Part shown: positions 8,084 to 16,855 of the stretch, one piece after another
Layout of the letters: every line of letters begins with the position of its first letter
Position numbering within the stretch: position 1 is the stretch's first letter
Source of the DNA: an uncultured Aquimarina sp.
GTDB lineage: Bacteria; Bacteroidota; Bacteroidia; Flavobacteriales; Flavobacteriaceae
Direction of reading: 5' to 3'
Assembly: GCA_938011245.1 (NCBI GenBank)
Contig: CALLUJ010000103.1
Coordinates: 1-39,858, forward strand
DNA: 39,858 nt
Made by a program: the position numbers and the translations under genes
The notes under the pieces: generated by a model
What the model saw: the letters and a program-made list of their open reading frames with translations, nothing else
Told to the model about the DNA's origin: nothing
Databases searched by the model: none

Positions 8084-9484
8084 ATGAGTAAGACATTATT
8101 TGACAAAGTATGGGATTCACATGTGGTAAAACATGTAGAAGATGGGCCAGATGTATTGTTTATAGACCGTCATATGGTTCATGAAGTAACAAGTCCAGTA
8201 GCCTTTTTAGGAATAAAAAATAGAGATATTGGTGTGTTATATCCAAATAAAACTTTTGCTACGGCAGATCATAATACACCCACAATAAACCAACACTTAC
8301 CTGTAGAAGATCCACTTTCTGCAAACCAGTTAATGGCCTTAGAAGAAAATGCTAAAGCACATGGTATTAGCCATTGGGGATTAGGGCATGAAAAAAATGG
8401 GATTGTACATGTTGTAGGTCCAGAGTATGGAATTACACAACCTGGTGCGACTATTGTTTGTGGAGACTCTCATACATCTACTCATGGAGCTTTTGGAGCT
8501 ATAGCCTTTGGTATTGGAACTTCAGAAGTAGAAATGGTTTTAGCTACACAATGCATTATGCAGCCAAAACCTAAAAAAATGCGTATTAACGTAAAAGGAA
8601 GTTTAAACTTTGGAGTAACACCTAAAGATGTAGCTTTATATATTATTTCAAAATTAACCACTTCTGGAGCTACAGGTTATTTTGTAGAATATGCGGGAGA
8701 TGTGTTTGAAAATATGACTATGGAAGGTCGTATGACGGTTTGTAACTTAAGTATAGAAATGGGTGCCCGTGGGGGTATGATTGCTCCAGACGAAAAAACA
8801 TTCGAATATGTAAAAGGTAGAGAACACACACCTACAGGCGCAGCTTGGGATAAGGCAATGGCATATTGGAAAACCTTAAAAACAGATGCCGATGCTACTT
8901 TTGATAAAGAGTTAACCTTTGATGCTTCGGATATTGAACCTATGATTACTTACGGAACCAATCCAGGAATGGGAATGGGAATTTCTAAAAGTATCCCTAA
9001 CGCTAATCAAGTAGAAGGAGGAGAAGCAACCTATAAGAAGTCTTTAGGATATATGGACTTTAACGAAGGCGAAGATATGATTGGTAAACCAATTGATTTT
9101 GTGTTTATAGGAAGTTGTACTAATGGACGTATTGAAGACTTTAGAGCTTTTGCATCAATAATCAAAGGACGTAAAAAAGCAGATCATGTAACGGCTTGGT
9201 TAGTGCCTGGATCGCATAAAGTTGAAGCAGCAATAAAAGAAGAAGGGATTTTAGATATTATTCAAGAGTCTGGTTTCGAATTGCGAGAGCCAGGATGTTC
9301 AGCTTGTTTAGCAATGAATGATGATAAAGTACCAGCAGGAAAATTAGCGGTTAGTACAAGTAATCGTAATTTTGAAGGTCGCCAAGGTCCTGGGTCAAGA
9401 ACTTTATTAGCTTCACCACTAGTAGCTGCTGCTGCTGCGGTAACAGGAAAAGTAACTGATCCTCGCGAGTTAATGAATTCGTAA
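8084..9484 (+). CDS. leuC: 3-isopropylmalate dehydratase, large subunit
   Basis: Large subunit of the iron-sulfur isomerase that converts 2-isopropylmalate to 3-isopropylmalate in leucine synthesis. 466 residues, full length. Aconitase-fold motifs are clear: [11 protein letters not shown] near the start, [36 protein letters not shown] and [12 protein letters not shown]; the Cys residues in the last two and one upstream in the family pattern bind the 4Fe-4S cluster. leuD, the partner subunit, follows after 104 bases. The likely promoter box is at 8016-8023. Confidence 0.98.
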   Translation: MSKTLFDKVWDSHVVKHVEDGPDVLFIDRHMVHEVTSPVAFLGIKNRDIGVLYPNKTFATADHNTPTINQHLPVEDPLSANQLMALEENAKAHGISHWGLGHEKNGIVHVVGPEYGITQPGATIVCGDSHTSTHGAFGAIAFGIGTSEVEMVLATQCIMQPKPKKMRINVKGSLNFGVTPKDVALYIISKLTTSGATGYFVEYAGDVFENMTMEGRMTVCNLSIEMGARGGMIAPDEKTFEYVKGREHTPTGAAWDKAMAYWKTLKTDADATFDKELTFDASDIEPMITYGTNPGMGMGISKSIPNANQVEGGEATYKKSLGYMDFNEGEDMIGKPIDFVFIGSCTNGRIEDFRAFASIIKGRKKADHVTAWLVPGSHKVEAAIKEEGILDIIQESGFELREPGCSACLAMNDDKVPAGKLAVSTSNRNFEGRQGPGSRTLLASPLVAAAAAVTGKVTDPRELMNS

Positions 9485-9550
9485 AATGGATTTACGATTA
9501 ACTGTTGACTTTTAGTCTGTAGTTATAAAAAATCAAATAAAAAGAATACT

Positions 9551-9576
9551 GCTAATAGCCAAGTGCTAATAGCCAA
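9551..9576 (+). repeat. Short tandem repeat GCTAATAGCCAA between leuC and leuD
   Basis: Two exact copies of GCTAATAGCCAA (9551-9562 and 9565-9576) are separated by GT, with a third partial AAAGCTA after them. They lie in the 104-base leuC-leuD spacer. Function is unknown; it may be slippage-prone intergenic filler. Confidence 0.55.
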
Positions 9577-9588
9577 AAGCTACATAAA

Positions 9589-10185
9589 ATGGCATACGAT
9601 AAATTTGAAATATTAACAAGTACGGCGGTACCACTTCCAATAGAGAATGTAGATACCGATCAAATCATCCCAGCTCGTTTCTTAAAAGCTACAGAACGTA
9701 AAGGTTTCGGAGATAATTTATTTCGCGACTGGCGATACAATGGAGACGATACCCCAAAAACAGACTTTGTTTTAAACGATGCTACGTATTCGGGAAAAAT
9801 ATTAATAGGAGGTAAAAACTTTGGTTCAGGTTCATCTCGTGAACATGCTGCTTGGGCAGTTTATGATTATGGATTTCGTTGTGTAATCTCTAGTTTTTTT
9901 GCCGATATTTTTAAAGGAAATTGTTTAAATATAGGAGTGTTACCAGTACAGGTTAGCGCAGAATTTGCAAGTAAAATATTTGCAGCTATAGAAAAAGATC
10001 CTAAAACAGAAATAGAAGTAAATTTACCTAAACAAAAGGTAACACTATTAGTTACTGGCGAAAGTGAATCTTTTGATATTAATGGGTATAAGAAAGAAAA
10101 TATGCTTAATGGTTTTGATGATATTGATTATCTTCAAAACATTAAAAAAGATATTACAGCATTCGCTGAAGATTTACCTTTATAG
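9589..10185 (+). CDS. leuD: 3-isopropylmalate dehydratase, small subunit
   Basis: Small (swivelling-domain) subunit that pairs with LeuC. 198 residues, the usual bacterial length. Family motifs are NVDTDQIIPARFLK near the N-terminus and GKNFGSGSSREHAAWA, whose SxxR loop contacts the substrate, followed by VISSFFADIFKGNCLNIGVLP. Expression with leuC is expected because the two subunits form one enzyme. A hairpin with a short T-run follows the stop (10208-10240), and the next gene has its own promoter, so leuCD may form a separate transcript. Confidence 0.98.
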   Translation: MAYDKFEILTSTAVPLPIENVDTDQIIPARFLKATERKGFGDNLFRDWRYNGDDTPKTDFVLNDATYSGKILIGGKNFGSGSSREHAAWAVYDYGFRCVISSFFADIFKGNCLNIGVLPVQVSAEFASKIFAAIEKDPKTEIEVNLPKQKVTLLVTGESESFDINGYKKENMLNGFDDIDYLQNIKKDITAFAEDLPL

Positions 10186-10207
10186 GACAAAAGCATTTAT
10201 ATAATTT

Positions 10208-10240
10208 AAAGCGTTTCGACTATAAAGTTGAAGCGCTTTT
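10208..10240 (+). terminator. Hairpin after leuD, probable intrinsic terminator
   Basis: AAAGCGTTTCGAC (10208-10220) pairs with GTTGAAGCGCTTT (10227-10239) over 13 positions including two G-T wobbles, with loop TATAAA, then TTTTG. The T-run is short, so termination may be partial. Confidence 0.6.
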
Positions 10241-10295
10241 GATGTTTATAGTCAAAAACAAAGTTATGTAATTACTAGTTTTGGACAATAAAGTT

Positions 10296-10323
10296 TGAAA
10301 AGATAAAGATTGTGTAACTTTTG
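10296..10323 (+). promoter_or_regulatory. Promoter TTG-N17-TAACTTTG for the LeuA-family gene
   Basis: TTG (10296-10298), a 17-base spacer and TAACTTTG (10316-10323) match both elements of the Flavobacterium consensus (TTG, 17-23 bases, TAnnTTTG). It is the best promoter in the window. It overlaps the TTG codon at 10321, so that codon cannot be the start; the ATG at 10345 can. Confidence 0.7.
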
Positions 10324-10344
10324 AAAATAGAATCTAAAATACTT

Positions 10345-11874
10345 ATGAGCAAACGATATATAGAAATAATGGATACTACGCTTCGCGATGGAGAACAAAC
10401 ATCGGGAGTATCTTTTTCAGCTACAGAAAAATTAACTTTAGCTAAACTATTGCTTTTAGAACTTAAAGTAGATAGAATTGAAGTAGCGTCTGCCAGAGTG
10501 TCTAAAGGAGAATTTCAAGCAGTAAAAGATATTACATCGTGGGCTTCGGCTAATAATTTAATAGATTGTATTGAAGTATTATCATTTGTGGATAAAGGTA
10601 TATCTATAAATTGGATGATAGAAGCAGGTGCCAAGGTTCAAAATTTATTAACCAAAGGTTCTTTAAATCATCTTACTCATCAACTCAAAAAAACACCAGA
10701 ACAACACTTTGCTGATATTAAGGCTAATATTGACTTGGCAAAAAGTAAAGGAATTGATACAAATGTATATTTAGAAGATTGGAGTAATGGAATGCGAGAT
10801 TCTAAAGAATATGTGTTTCAATATTTAGATTTTTTAACGCTACAACCCATTAAAAGAGTATTACTACCAGATACATTGGGTGTAATGACTTACGAAGAAT
10901 CCAAAGAATTTGTATCTCAATTAATAAAGCGTTACCCAAATACACATTTCGATTTTCATGCTCATAACGATTACGATTTAAGTGTGGCTAATGTTATGGA
11001 AGCTATAAAAGCAGGAGCTCATGGGTTGCATTTAACTGTAAATGGTATGGGCGAACGTGCCGGAAATGCCCCAATGGCAAGTGTAATAGCGGTACTTAAC
11101 GATTTTTTAAATAAAGGAGTTAGTATTAAGGTCGAAGAAAAAGCATTATATAAAGTAAGTAAGCTTGTAGAAAATTTTTCAGGATTTAGAATTCCAGTTA
11201 ATAAACCTGTAGTAGGGGATAATGTTTTTACACAAACAGCAGGAATTCATGCCGATGGAGATAATAAGAAGAATCTTTATTTTAATGATTTAATGCCCGA
11301 GCGTTTTGGACGCAAACGTAAATACGCTTTAGGAAAAACATCAGGCAAAGCTAACATCGAAAAAAATTTAGAAGAACTTGGTTTAGAGTTAGGGCAAGAA
11401 GAAATTAAGAAAATAACCCAGCGTATTATAGAACTTGGGGATAAAAAGGAAGTGCTTACTAAGGATGATTTGCCTTATATTATTTCTGATGTGTTAGATA
11501 ATAATGTATACGATCAGAAAGTGATTGTAGAATCTTATGTTTTAACACATTCAAAGGGATTAAAGCCTTCTACCACAGTTTTAATAAATTTTGATGGAGA
11601 GTTATTTGAAGAGCATGAACAAGGAGACGGGCAGTTTGATGCCTTTATGAATGCGTTACGAAAACTCTATAAAAAAAGAGGGAAGTATATTCCAGAATTA
11701 ATAGATTACTCCGTACGGATCCCTCCAGGAAGTCATTCAGATGCGTTATGTGAAACAGTAATAACGTGGAAAGATAAATCAAAAGAATTTGTATCTAGAG
11801 GGTTAGATAGTGATCAAACAGTATCTGCCATAAAGGCCACTGAAAAGATGCTTAATATTATAGAGTTTAATTAG
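10345..11874 (+). CDS. leuA: 2-isopropylmalate synthase family protein with C-terminal regulatory domain
   Basis: Claisen-condensing synthase of the LeuA/homocitrate/citramalate family, about 509 residues. The TIM-barrel opens with IEIMDTTLRDGEQTSG, where RD and E are catalytic; FDFHAHNDYDLSVANVMEA gives the metal-binding HxH region, and GERAGNAPMASVI the Gly-rich loop. The C-terminal third (about 400-509) fits the LeuA regulatory domain that binds the feedback inhibitor. Placement after leuCD makes isopropylmalate synthesis the likely role, but citramalate synthesis is not excluded by sequence alone. The frame is open from a TTG at 10321; I use the ATG at 10345 because the promoter box overlaps the TTG. 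leuB does not follow. Confidence 0.85.
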   Translation: MSKRYIEIMDTTLRDGEQTSGVSFSATEKLTLAKLLLLELKVDRIEVASARVSKGEFQAVKDITSWASANNLIDCIEVLSFVDKGISINWMIEAGAKVQNLLTKGSLNHLTHQLKKTPEQHFADIKANIDLAKSKGIDTNVYLEDWSNGMRDSKEYVFQYLDFLTLQPIKRVLLPDTLGVMTYEESKEFVSQLIKRYPNTHFDFHAHNDYDLSVANVMEAIKAGAHGLHLTVNGMGERAGNAPMASVIAVLNDFLNKGVSIKVEEKALYKVSKLVENFSGFRIPVNKPVVGDNVFTQTAGIHADGDNKKNLYFNDLMPERFGRKRKYALGKTSGKANIEKNLEELGLELGQEEIKKITQRIIELGDKKEVLTKDDLPYIISDVLDNNVYDQKVIVESYVLTHSKGLKPSTTVLINFDGELFEEHEQGDGQFDAFMNALRKLYKKRGKYIPELIDYSVRIPPGSHSDALCETVITWKDKSKEFVSRGLDSDQTVSAIKATEKMLNIIEFN

Positions 11875-12271
11875 TAAGTATATTTTTTATCTTTGTTGGT
11901 TAAATTTTAAATATAACAATTGTGTAGGTCCTAAATATGTAGTAGCTCAAAACAGAGGCATAAAAGTAATTTTAATTTTTATGCCAAAATAGGAATTAAT
12001 AGTTCGCAATTAATTTTAGAGAAGGATACATTTGTTTCTAATGATTTTGGAAACCTTCTTTTTTTCGAAATCAATTTTCTGCTAATTTGAAATTGAAATC
12101 GAATTTTAATTTCTCCTATGGAGGAGGCTTCAATTATAAAAAAATACAGAGTTGAGGCTCGCTTTAATAGTAAAAGGGATTTAAGATGGGACTATGTAGC
12201 AATATCCCCATTTAAAGGTTTTTCCTTTTTTGTGGCGTATAAACTATCTTTAATATTTATGATGTGTACGA
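11875..12271. other. Noncoding gap after the LeuA-family gene
   Basis: No convincing gene. It contains a TATCTTTG box (11888-11895) with nothing clear to read from it, a 9-base hairpin GGCATAAAA/TTTTATGCC (11957-11965, 11977-11985), and the terminator-like structure at 12020-12065. A 62-codon frame from 12118 does not look like a real protein. Confidence 0.5.
12020..12065 (+). terminator. Possible intrinsic terminator downstream of the LeuA-family gene
   Basis: AGAAG (12020-12024) pairs with CTTCT (12055-12059), and inside it GTTTC (12034-12038) pairs with GAAAC (12050-12054), leaving a left-side bulge; a run of seven T follows (12059-12065). It is about 145 bases past the stop codon. Weak but plausible. 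Confidence 0.4.
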
Positions 12272-12499
12272 TTAGGTTGAAATTTGTTGGATGTCATTAC
12301 TTATAATTTCTTTAACTTTACTAATATCAACCAAATCAGACTTTCCGTTAGAGGTTTTGACTAATAAATAAATATATTTTTTAATATACTCTTCTCTTAA
12401 ATTATCATCTAAATGGTTTTTAGTATCTACCACAATAAAGTTAACTAAAGATCTTATTATTTTAGTGAGCTCTATATTTGTTAAGTTTGAATCTAACAT
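12272..12499 (-). CDS. Small hypothetical protein, 75 residues
   Basis: I do not recognise this protein. It is charged and mostly helical in appearance (LTKIIRSLVNFIVVDTK, LREEYIKKYIYLLVK, VDISKVKEIISNDIQQ), with no signal peptide, membrane helix or metal motif. The composition looks like a real protein more than a chance frame in AT-rich DNA, but it stands alone in a gene-poor gap. No good TAnnTTTG box lies upstream. An imperfect hairpin lies upstream at 12551-12602. It could be a lineage-specific gene or the remnant of a longer one. Confidence 0.35.
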   Translation of the reverse strand: MLDSNLTNIELTKIIRSLVNFIVVDTKNHLDDNLREEYIKKYIYLLVKTSNGKSDLVDISKVKEIISNDIQQIST

Positions 12500-12838
12500 T
12501 ATGCCGTTTATTGAAAGTTTTGGTGCTAGGAAAAATAGTTTTGTTTATATAAAAGTATGAGAAGTTCTTTTATTTGTGTTGAAATAAAAGAATTCTACTT
12601 TTAGCAAATCGACTAATGACAATTTTAGGCGTTAATGAGTTTTTCGAATAAAGAGATATTTGTTTTTTTAATTAAAGAAGATTGTGAATTTATCTTAATG
12701 TTGCTAAGAAAATACAAGGTCAATTTTATACGAATTTTAAAAAAACAAAACAGATTTTAATTTAGAGCAAGGAGTTTTATAATTTAATTTTTTAGATATG
12801 ATATACGGTTTTAATATAGAAAAAACTAATTAAGCATT
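12500..12838. other. Gene-free stretch between the small ORF and mfd
   Basis: Very AT-rich, stops in all frames. Apart from the hairpin at 12551-12602 I see nothing in it. No terminator with a T-run is clear at the mfd end. Confidence 0.5.
12551..12602. repeat. Long imperfect inverted repeat
   Basis: The inner arms TTCTTTTATTT and AAATAAAAGAA pair perfectly over 11 bases around loop GTGTTG (12576-12581). The outer arms AAAAGTA (12551-12557) and TACTTTT (12596-12602) also pair, with a few unpaired bases between. Too AT-rich for a typical terminator. Confidence 0.6.
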
Positions 12839-15800
12839 TTAGGTAAAGACAACCATTTTATGTAAGGCATCTTCAATAGTCTCAATTTCTTCAAAAGTAA
12901 GTAACAAACGTAGGCCATTACGAGTTTGTTTTTCTTTCATTTTTACTTCGGTGGGGTTTTGCTGTACAAATTGTAGCACTAAGTTAAAAGTAGGACTTTG
13001 ATAAAAATCGGATTGTTGGTCGCTAATAAAATAACCAATAAGGCGATTGTTTTTTAATATAATTTTCTCTAAACCAATCTTTGTAGCAATCCATTTAAGT
13101 CGTACGCTATTTAATAAATCTATTGCTTGGGTGGGTAGTTCTCCAAAACGATCTACTAATTGTTTTTCAAAAACAATTAGCGCTTCTTCTGTTTTTAATG
13201 TATTAAGTTCGGTGTAAAGACTAAGACGTTCAGATATACTATTTATATAATCATCTGGAAATAGTAGAGAAAAATTGGTGTCAATTTGTGTGTCTTTTAA
13301 GTACACCTTATCAGCTTCGTCGTTGTTATAAAGTTCTTTAAATTCATTTTGTTTTAATTCTTCAATAGCTTCATTTAATATTTTTTGATAAGTATCAAAA
13401 CCTATTTCATTAATAAAACCACTTTGTTCACCACCTAATAAATCTCCAGCTCCCCTTATTTCAAGATCTTTCATAGCTATTTGAATGCCGCTTCCTAAAT
13501 CAGAAAATTGAATTAAGGCTTGTATGCGCTTGCGTGCATCGTCAGTCATAGCAGAAAAAGGAGGAGTAATAAAATAACAAAACGCCTTTTTGTTACTTCT
13601 ACCTACGCGCCCACGCATTTGGTGTAAATCTGAAATACCAAAATTATTAGCGCTATTAATTAATATAGTGTTAGCGTTAGGTACGTCTAGTCCACTTTCG
13701 ATAATAGTGGTAGAGACTAAAACATCAAAAGCACCATCCATAAAACGAAGCATTAGCTCTTCCAGTTTTTTTCCTTCCATTTGTCCATGACCCACAGCAA
13801 CTTTAGCATCAGGAACCAATCGTTGAATCATTCCAGCTACCTCTTTAATGTTTTCAATACGATTGTGTATAAAAAAGACCTGTCCTCCTCGCTGCACTTC
13901 ATAAGATACTGCATCCCTAATCATTTCTTCGTTAAATCGAATTACTTGGGTTTCTATAGGGTATCTATTTGGAGGAGGAGTGGCTATAGTAGATAAATCT
14001 CTTGCCGCCATTAAACTGAATTGAAGCGTTCGTGGTATGGGAGTAGCAGTTAATGTTAAGGTATCTACGTTGGCTTTAATTGTTTTAAGCTTGTCCTTTA
14101 CAGCAACACCAAATTTTTGCTCTTCATCAATAATTAACAGACCAAGATCTTTGAAAGAAACAGATTTATTTACAATTTGATGTGTGCCTATTATAATATC
14201 TACCTTACCGTTAGCAAGCTCTTCTAAAGTTTCTTTTTTTTGTTTAGCAGTTCTAAAACGATTTAAGTAGTCTACAGTTACAGGGAAGTCTTTTAAGCGT
14301 TCGCTAAACGTTTTGTAGTGTTGGAATGCTAAAACAGTGGTAGGAACCAATACAGCAACTTGCTTTCCGTTATCTACAGCTTTAAAAGCTGCTCTTATAG
14401 CTACTTCTGTTTTTCCAAAACCAACATCTCCACAAACCAACCTATCCATAGGTTGCTCCCCCTCCATATCGGCTTTTACATCTGCTGTAGCAGTACTCTG
14501 ATCTGGGGTATCTTCATACAAAAAAGAAGCTTCTAATTCATGTTGAAGATAACTATCTGGAGCATATTGGAATCCTTTTTGTAATTTTCGTTTAGCATAT
14601 AACTTTATAAGGTTGTAAGCAATATGCTTTACTCGTGCCTTTGTTTTTTGTTTTAATGTTTTCCAAGCTTTTGAGCCTAGTTTATTTATTATAGGAGCTT
14701 TTCCATCCTTTCCATTAAACTTGGAAATTTTATGAAGAGCGTGTATGCTTAAGTATAAAATATCTCGCTCTCCATAAATTAATTTAATAGCTTCTTGTTT
14801 ACGTCCATCTACATCTATTTTTTGAAGACCTGCAAATTTTCCAATTCCATGGTCTATGTGCGTAACATAGTCACCTATTTCTAAATTAGTTAATTCTTTA
14901 ATGGTAATAGCTTGTTTTTTAGTATAACCATTTTTTAAATTGAATTTATGATAACGTTCAAAAATTTGATGATCGGTATAACAAATTATCTTGTTTTTTT
15001 GGTCTACGAATCCTTGATATAAAGATAGTACTAAGGTCTTATAATGTACTTCAGTTTCCATATCCTCAAAAATGTCATGAAAACGTTTAGCTTGTTGGTC
15101 ACTTACACAACATATATAATTGGTAAAACCGTTGTTGTGATTTTGATTAAGATCTTCGATTAATAAATTGAATTGTTTATTGAAAGAAGGTTGAGGTTTA
15201 ATAGAAAAATCTAAGGTTGTTAGCTCTCTATTGTTTGTTACAGGAGTAGAAATATTAAATTGGACATGCTGAAATTTAAATAACAAGTCGGCAATAAGTT
15301 GGCTATCACAAAATAAATTTTCAGGAGTATTTCGTTTTATTTCAGAGTCTATTTTATTAAAAACAGTAATTGCCTTGTCAAATAAATGGTCTATTCGGTT
15401 ATATAATAACTCTAATTGTTCTGTAATTATAATACTCTCTTTAGATATAGATTGAAAAAAAGAAATTCGATTTTCCTCTTCAGTTTTGTGTTCTATATTA
15501 GGAATTACCGTTATTTTTTGGATTTTGTTAATTGATAATTGACTTTCTATATCAAAAGTTCGAATACTATCTACTTCATCACCAAAAAATTCAATTCGAT
15601 AAGGTTCCTTATTGCTAAAAGAAAAAACGTCTATAATACCTCCTCTAACAGAAAACTCTCCTGGTTCGGTAACAAAGTCAACACGTTTAAATTGATATTC
15701 AAATAGTATTTCGTTTACAAAATCAATACTTAATGTATCTCCAATTTTAATACTTAAAGTATTTTTTTGAATAGATGATTTGGTAACTACTTTTTCAAAA

Positions 15801-16180
15801 AGAGCGTCTGGAAAAGTGACAATAAATAAAGGATTATCACTTTCGTTAATTGTGTTTAAGACCTCGGCACGTTGGAGTACGTTAGCATTATCAATTTCAT
15901 CTATTTGGTAAGGACGTCTATAACTTCCTGGGTAAAAAAGAGTGTTTTGTTTTCCTAAAATAACTTCAAGATCATTATAATAATAAGCAGCGATTTCTTT
16001 ATTGTTTGCTATTAAAATATGTGTTTTAGAAAGTTTAAGATAGCTATTGGTAAGTGTAAAAGAAACGGCAGAGCCTATTAGATTTTTAGCATATATGTTA
16101 TTATTAGATTGAAGTGCATCTACAAATTGTTGATTAATCAACCCACTTTCAAAAACGTCTAAAACTTTTTTACTGCCCAC
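12839..16180 (-). CDS. mfd: Transcription-repair coupling factor Mfd
   Basis: DNA translocase that removes RNA polymerase stalled at lesions and recruits UvrA. About 1,115 residues, normal for the phylum. The order is: a UvrB-like N-terminal module (ending around the GGIIDVFSF segment), the RNA-polymerase-interaction domain (GDYVTHIDHGIGKFAGLQ), the SF2 helicase core with Walker A GDVGFGKTEVA (about residue 589), DEEQ (about 688) and TATPIPRTL, then SGLDVPNANT and QMRGRVGRS, and a C-terminal D7 region. The frame begins at a TTG (16195), but that codon lies within a TAnnTTTG box; the GTG at 16180 is the better start. Uncertain by five codons. ruvC follows upstream on the same strand. Confidence 0.96.
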   Translation of the reverse strand: MGSKKVLDVFESGLINQQFVDALQSNNNIYAKNLIGSAVSFTLTNSYLKLSKTHILIANNKEIAAYYYNDLEVILGKQNTLFYPGSYRRPYQIDEIDNANVLQRAEVLNTINESDNPLFIVTFPDALFEKVVTKSSIQKNTLSIKIGDTLSIDFVNEILFEYQFKRVDFVTEPGEFSVRGGIIDVFSFSNKEPYRIEFFGDEVDSIRTFDIESQLSINKIQKITVIPNIEHKTEEENRISFFQSISKESIIITEQLELLYNRIDHLFDKAITVFNKIDSEIKRNTPENLFCDSQLIADLLFKFQHVQFNISTPVTNNRELTTLDFSIKPQPSFNKQFNLLIEDLNQNHNNGFTNYICCVSDQQAKRFHDIFEDMETEVHYKTLVLSLYQGFVDQKNKIICYTDHQIFERYHKFNLKNGYTKKQAITIKELTNLEIGDYVTHIDHGIGKFAGLQKIDVDGRKQEAIKLIYGERDILYLSIHALHKISKFNGKDGKAPIINKLGSKAWKTLKQKTKARVKHIAYNLIKLYAKRKLQKGFQYAPDSYLQHELEASFLYEDTPDQSTATADVKADMEGEQPMDRLVCGDVGFGKTEVAIRAAFKAVDNGKQVAVLVPTTVLAFQHYKTFSERLKDFPVTVDYLNRFRTAKQKKETLEELANGKVDIIIGTHQIVNKSVSFKDLGLLIIDEEQKFGVAVKDKLKTIKANVDTLTLTATPIPRTLQFSLMAARDLSTIATPPPNRYPIETQVIRFNEEMIRDAVSYEVQRGGQVFFIHNRIENIKEVAGMIQRLVPDAKVAVGHGQMEGKKLEELMLRFMDGAFDVLVSTTIIESGLDVPNANTILINSANNFGISDLHQMRGRVGRSNKKAFCYFITPPFSAMTDDARKRIQALIQFSDLGSGIQIAMKDLEIRGAGDLLGGEQSGFINEIGFDTYQKILNEAIEELKQNEFKELYNNDEADKVYLKDTQIDTNFSLLFPDDYINSISERLSLYTELNTLKTEEALIVFEKQLVDRFGELPTQAIDLLNSVRLKWIATKIGLEKIILKNNRLIGYFISDQQSDFYQSPTFNLVLQFVQQNPTEVKMKEKQTRNGLRLLLTFEEIETIEDALHKMVVFT

Positions 16181-16192
16181 TACTTTTTTTGG

Positions 16193-16200
16193 CAAAGATA
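16193..16200 (-). promoter_or_regulatory. mfd: Candidate -7 box TATCTTTG for mfd
   Basis: Minus-strand TATCTTTG matches TAnnTTTG exactly. It covers the TTG codon that opens the frame and lies 12 bases before the GTG at 16180, so the leader would be only a few bases long. No -33 TTG at normal spacing. Confidence 0.5.
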
Positions 16201-16293
16201 CATAAAGGGAGATTTTATGAAAGTGTATTTTTTCAAGGATTTATTAAATCAAATAAAAGATGTATTTAGAGTGGAAATAAATTTTAATAAGAT

Positions 16294-16851
16294 TTATTTT
16301 TTTACACGATGTTCATTTTGTTTTATATAGGCACTCCATCCATTATAATTTTTTTGATTAGATAACGGATTGGAAGAATTGTAAAAGTGGCATACAGCAG
16401 CTGCTAATCCGTCTGTAGAATCTAAATTCTTAGGAATTTCTTTAAGTTTTAGCATACTTTGTAGCATTTTTGCAACCTGCTCTTTACTAGCATTTCCATT
16501 GCCAGTAACGGCCATTTTAATTTTTTTAGGAAGATATTCAGTAATAGGTATTTCTCTGCTTAATCCTGCTGCCATAGCTACTCCCTGTGCTCTCCCTAAT
16601 TTTAGCATAGATTGAACATTTTTGCCAAAAAAAGGAGCTTCAATAGCAATTTCGTCGGGGTGGTAAGTATCTATAAGTTGAACCGTTCGTTCAAATATTT
16701 TTTTAAGCTTCAAATAGTGGTCAGAATATTTGGTAAGATGTAACTCGTTTAATTGCACAAATTCCATTTTTTTGCCAATTACTTTAATAATTCCAAATCC
16801 CATTATAGTGGTTCCTGGGTCAATACCTAATATAATACGCTCTTTTTGCAA
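16294..16851 (-). CDS. ruvC: Holliday junction endonuclease RuvC
   Basis: Resolves Holliday junctions at the end of homologous recombination, together with RuvAB. 185 residues, family length. The RNase H-like active site is visible: ILGIDPGT (D11), IAIEAPFFGKN (Glu) and the C-terminal acidic motif DSTDGLAAAVCH. It lies 4 bases after the small lipoprotein gene, so the two are probably co-transcribed. ruvA and ruvB are not in the window. Confidence 0.97.
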   Translation of the reverse strand: MQKERIILGIDPGTTIMGFGIIKVIGKKMEFVQLNELHLTKYSDHYLKLKKIFERTVQLIDTYHPDEIAIEAPFFGKNVQSMLKLGRAQGVAMAAGLSREIPITEYLPKKIKMAVTGNGNASKEQVAKMLQSMLKLKEIPKNLDSTDGLAAAVCHFYNSSNPLSNQKNYNGWSAYIKQNEHRVKK

Positions 16852-16855
16852 TGTG

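Noticed and set aside
12118..12306. 62-codon frame on the plus strand
   Set aside because: The composition is unlike a protein in the second half, no promoter box precedes it, and its end overlaps the more protein-like minus-strand frame at 12272-12499.
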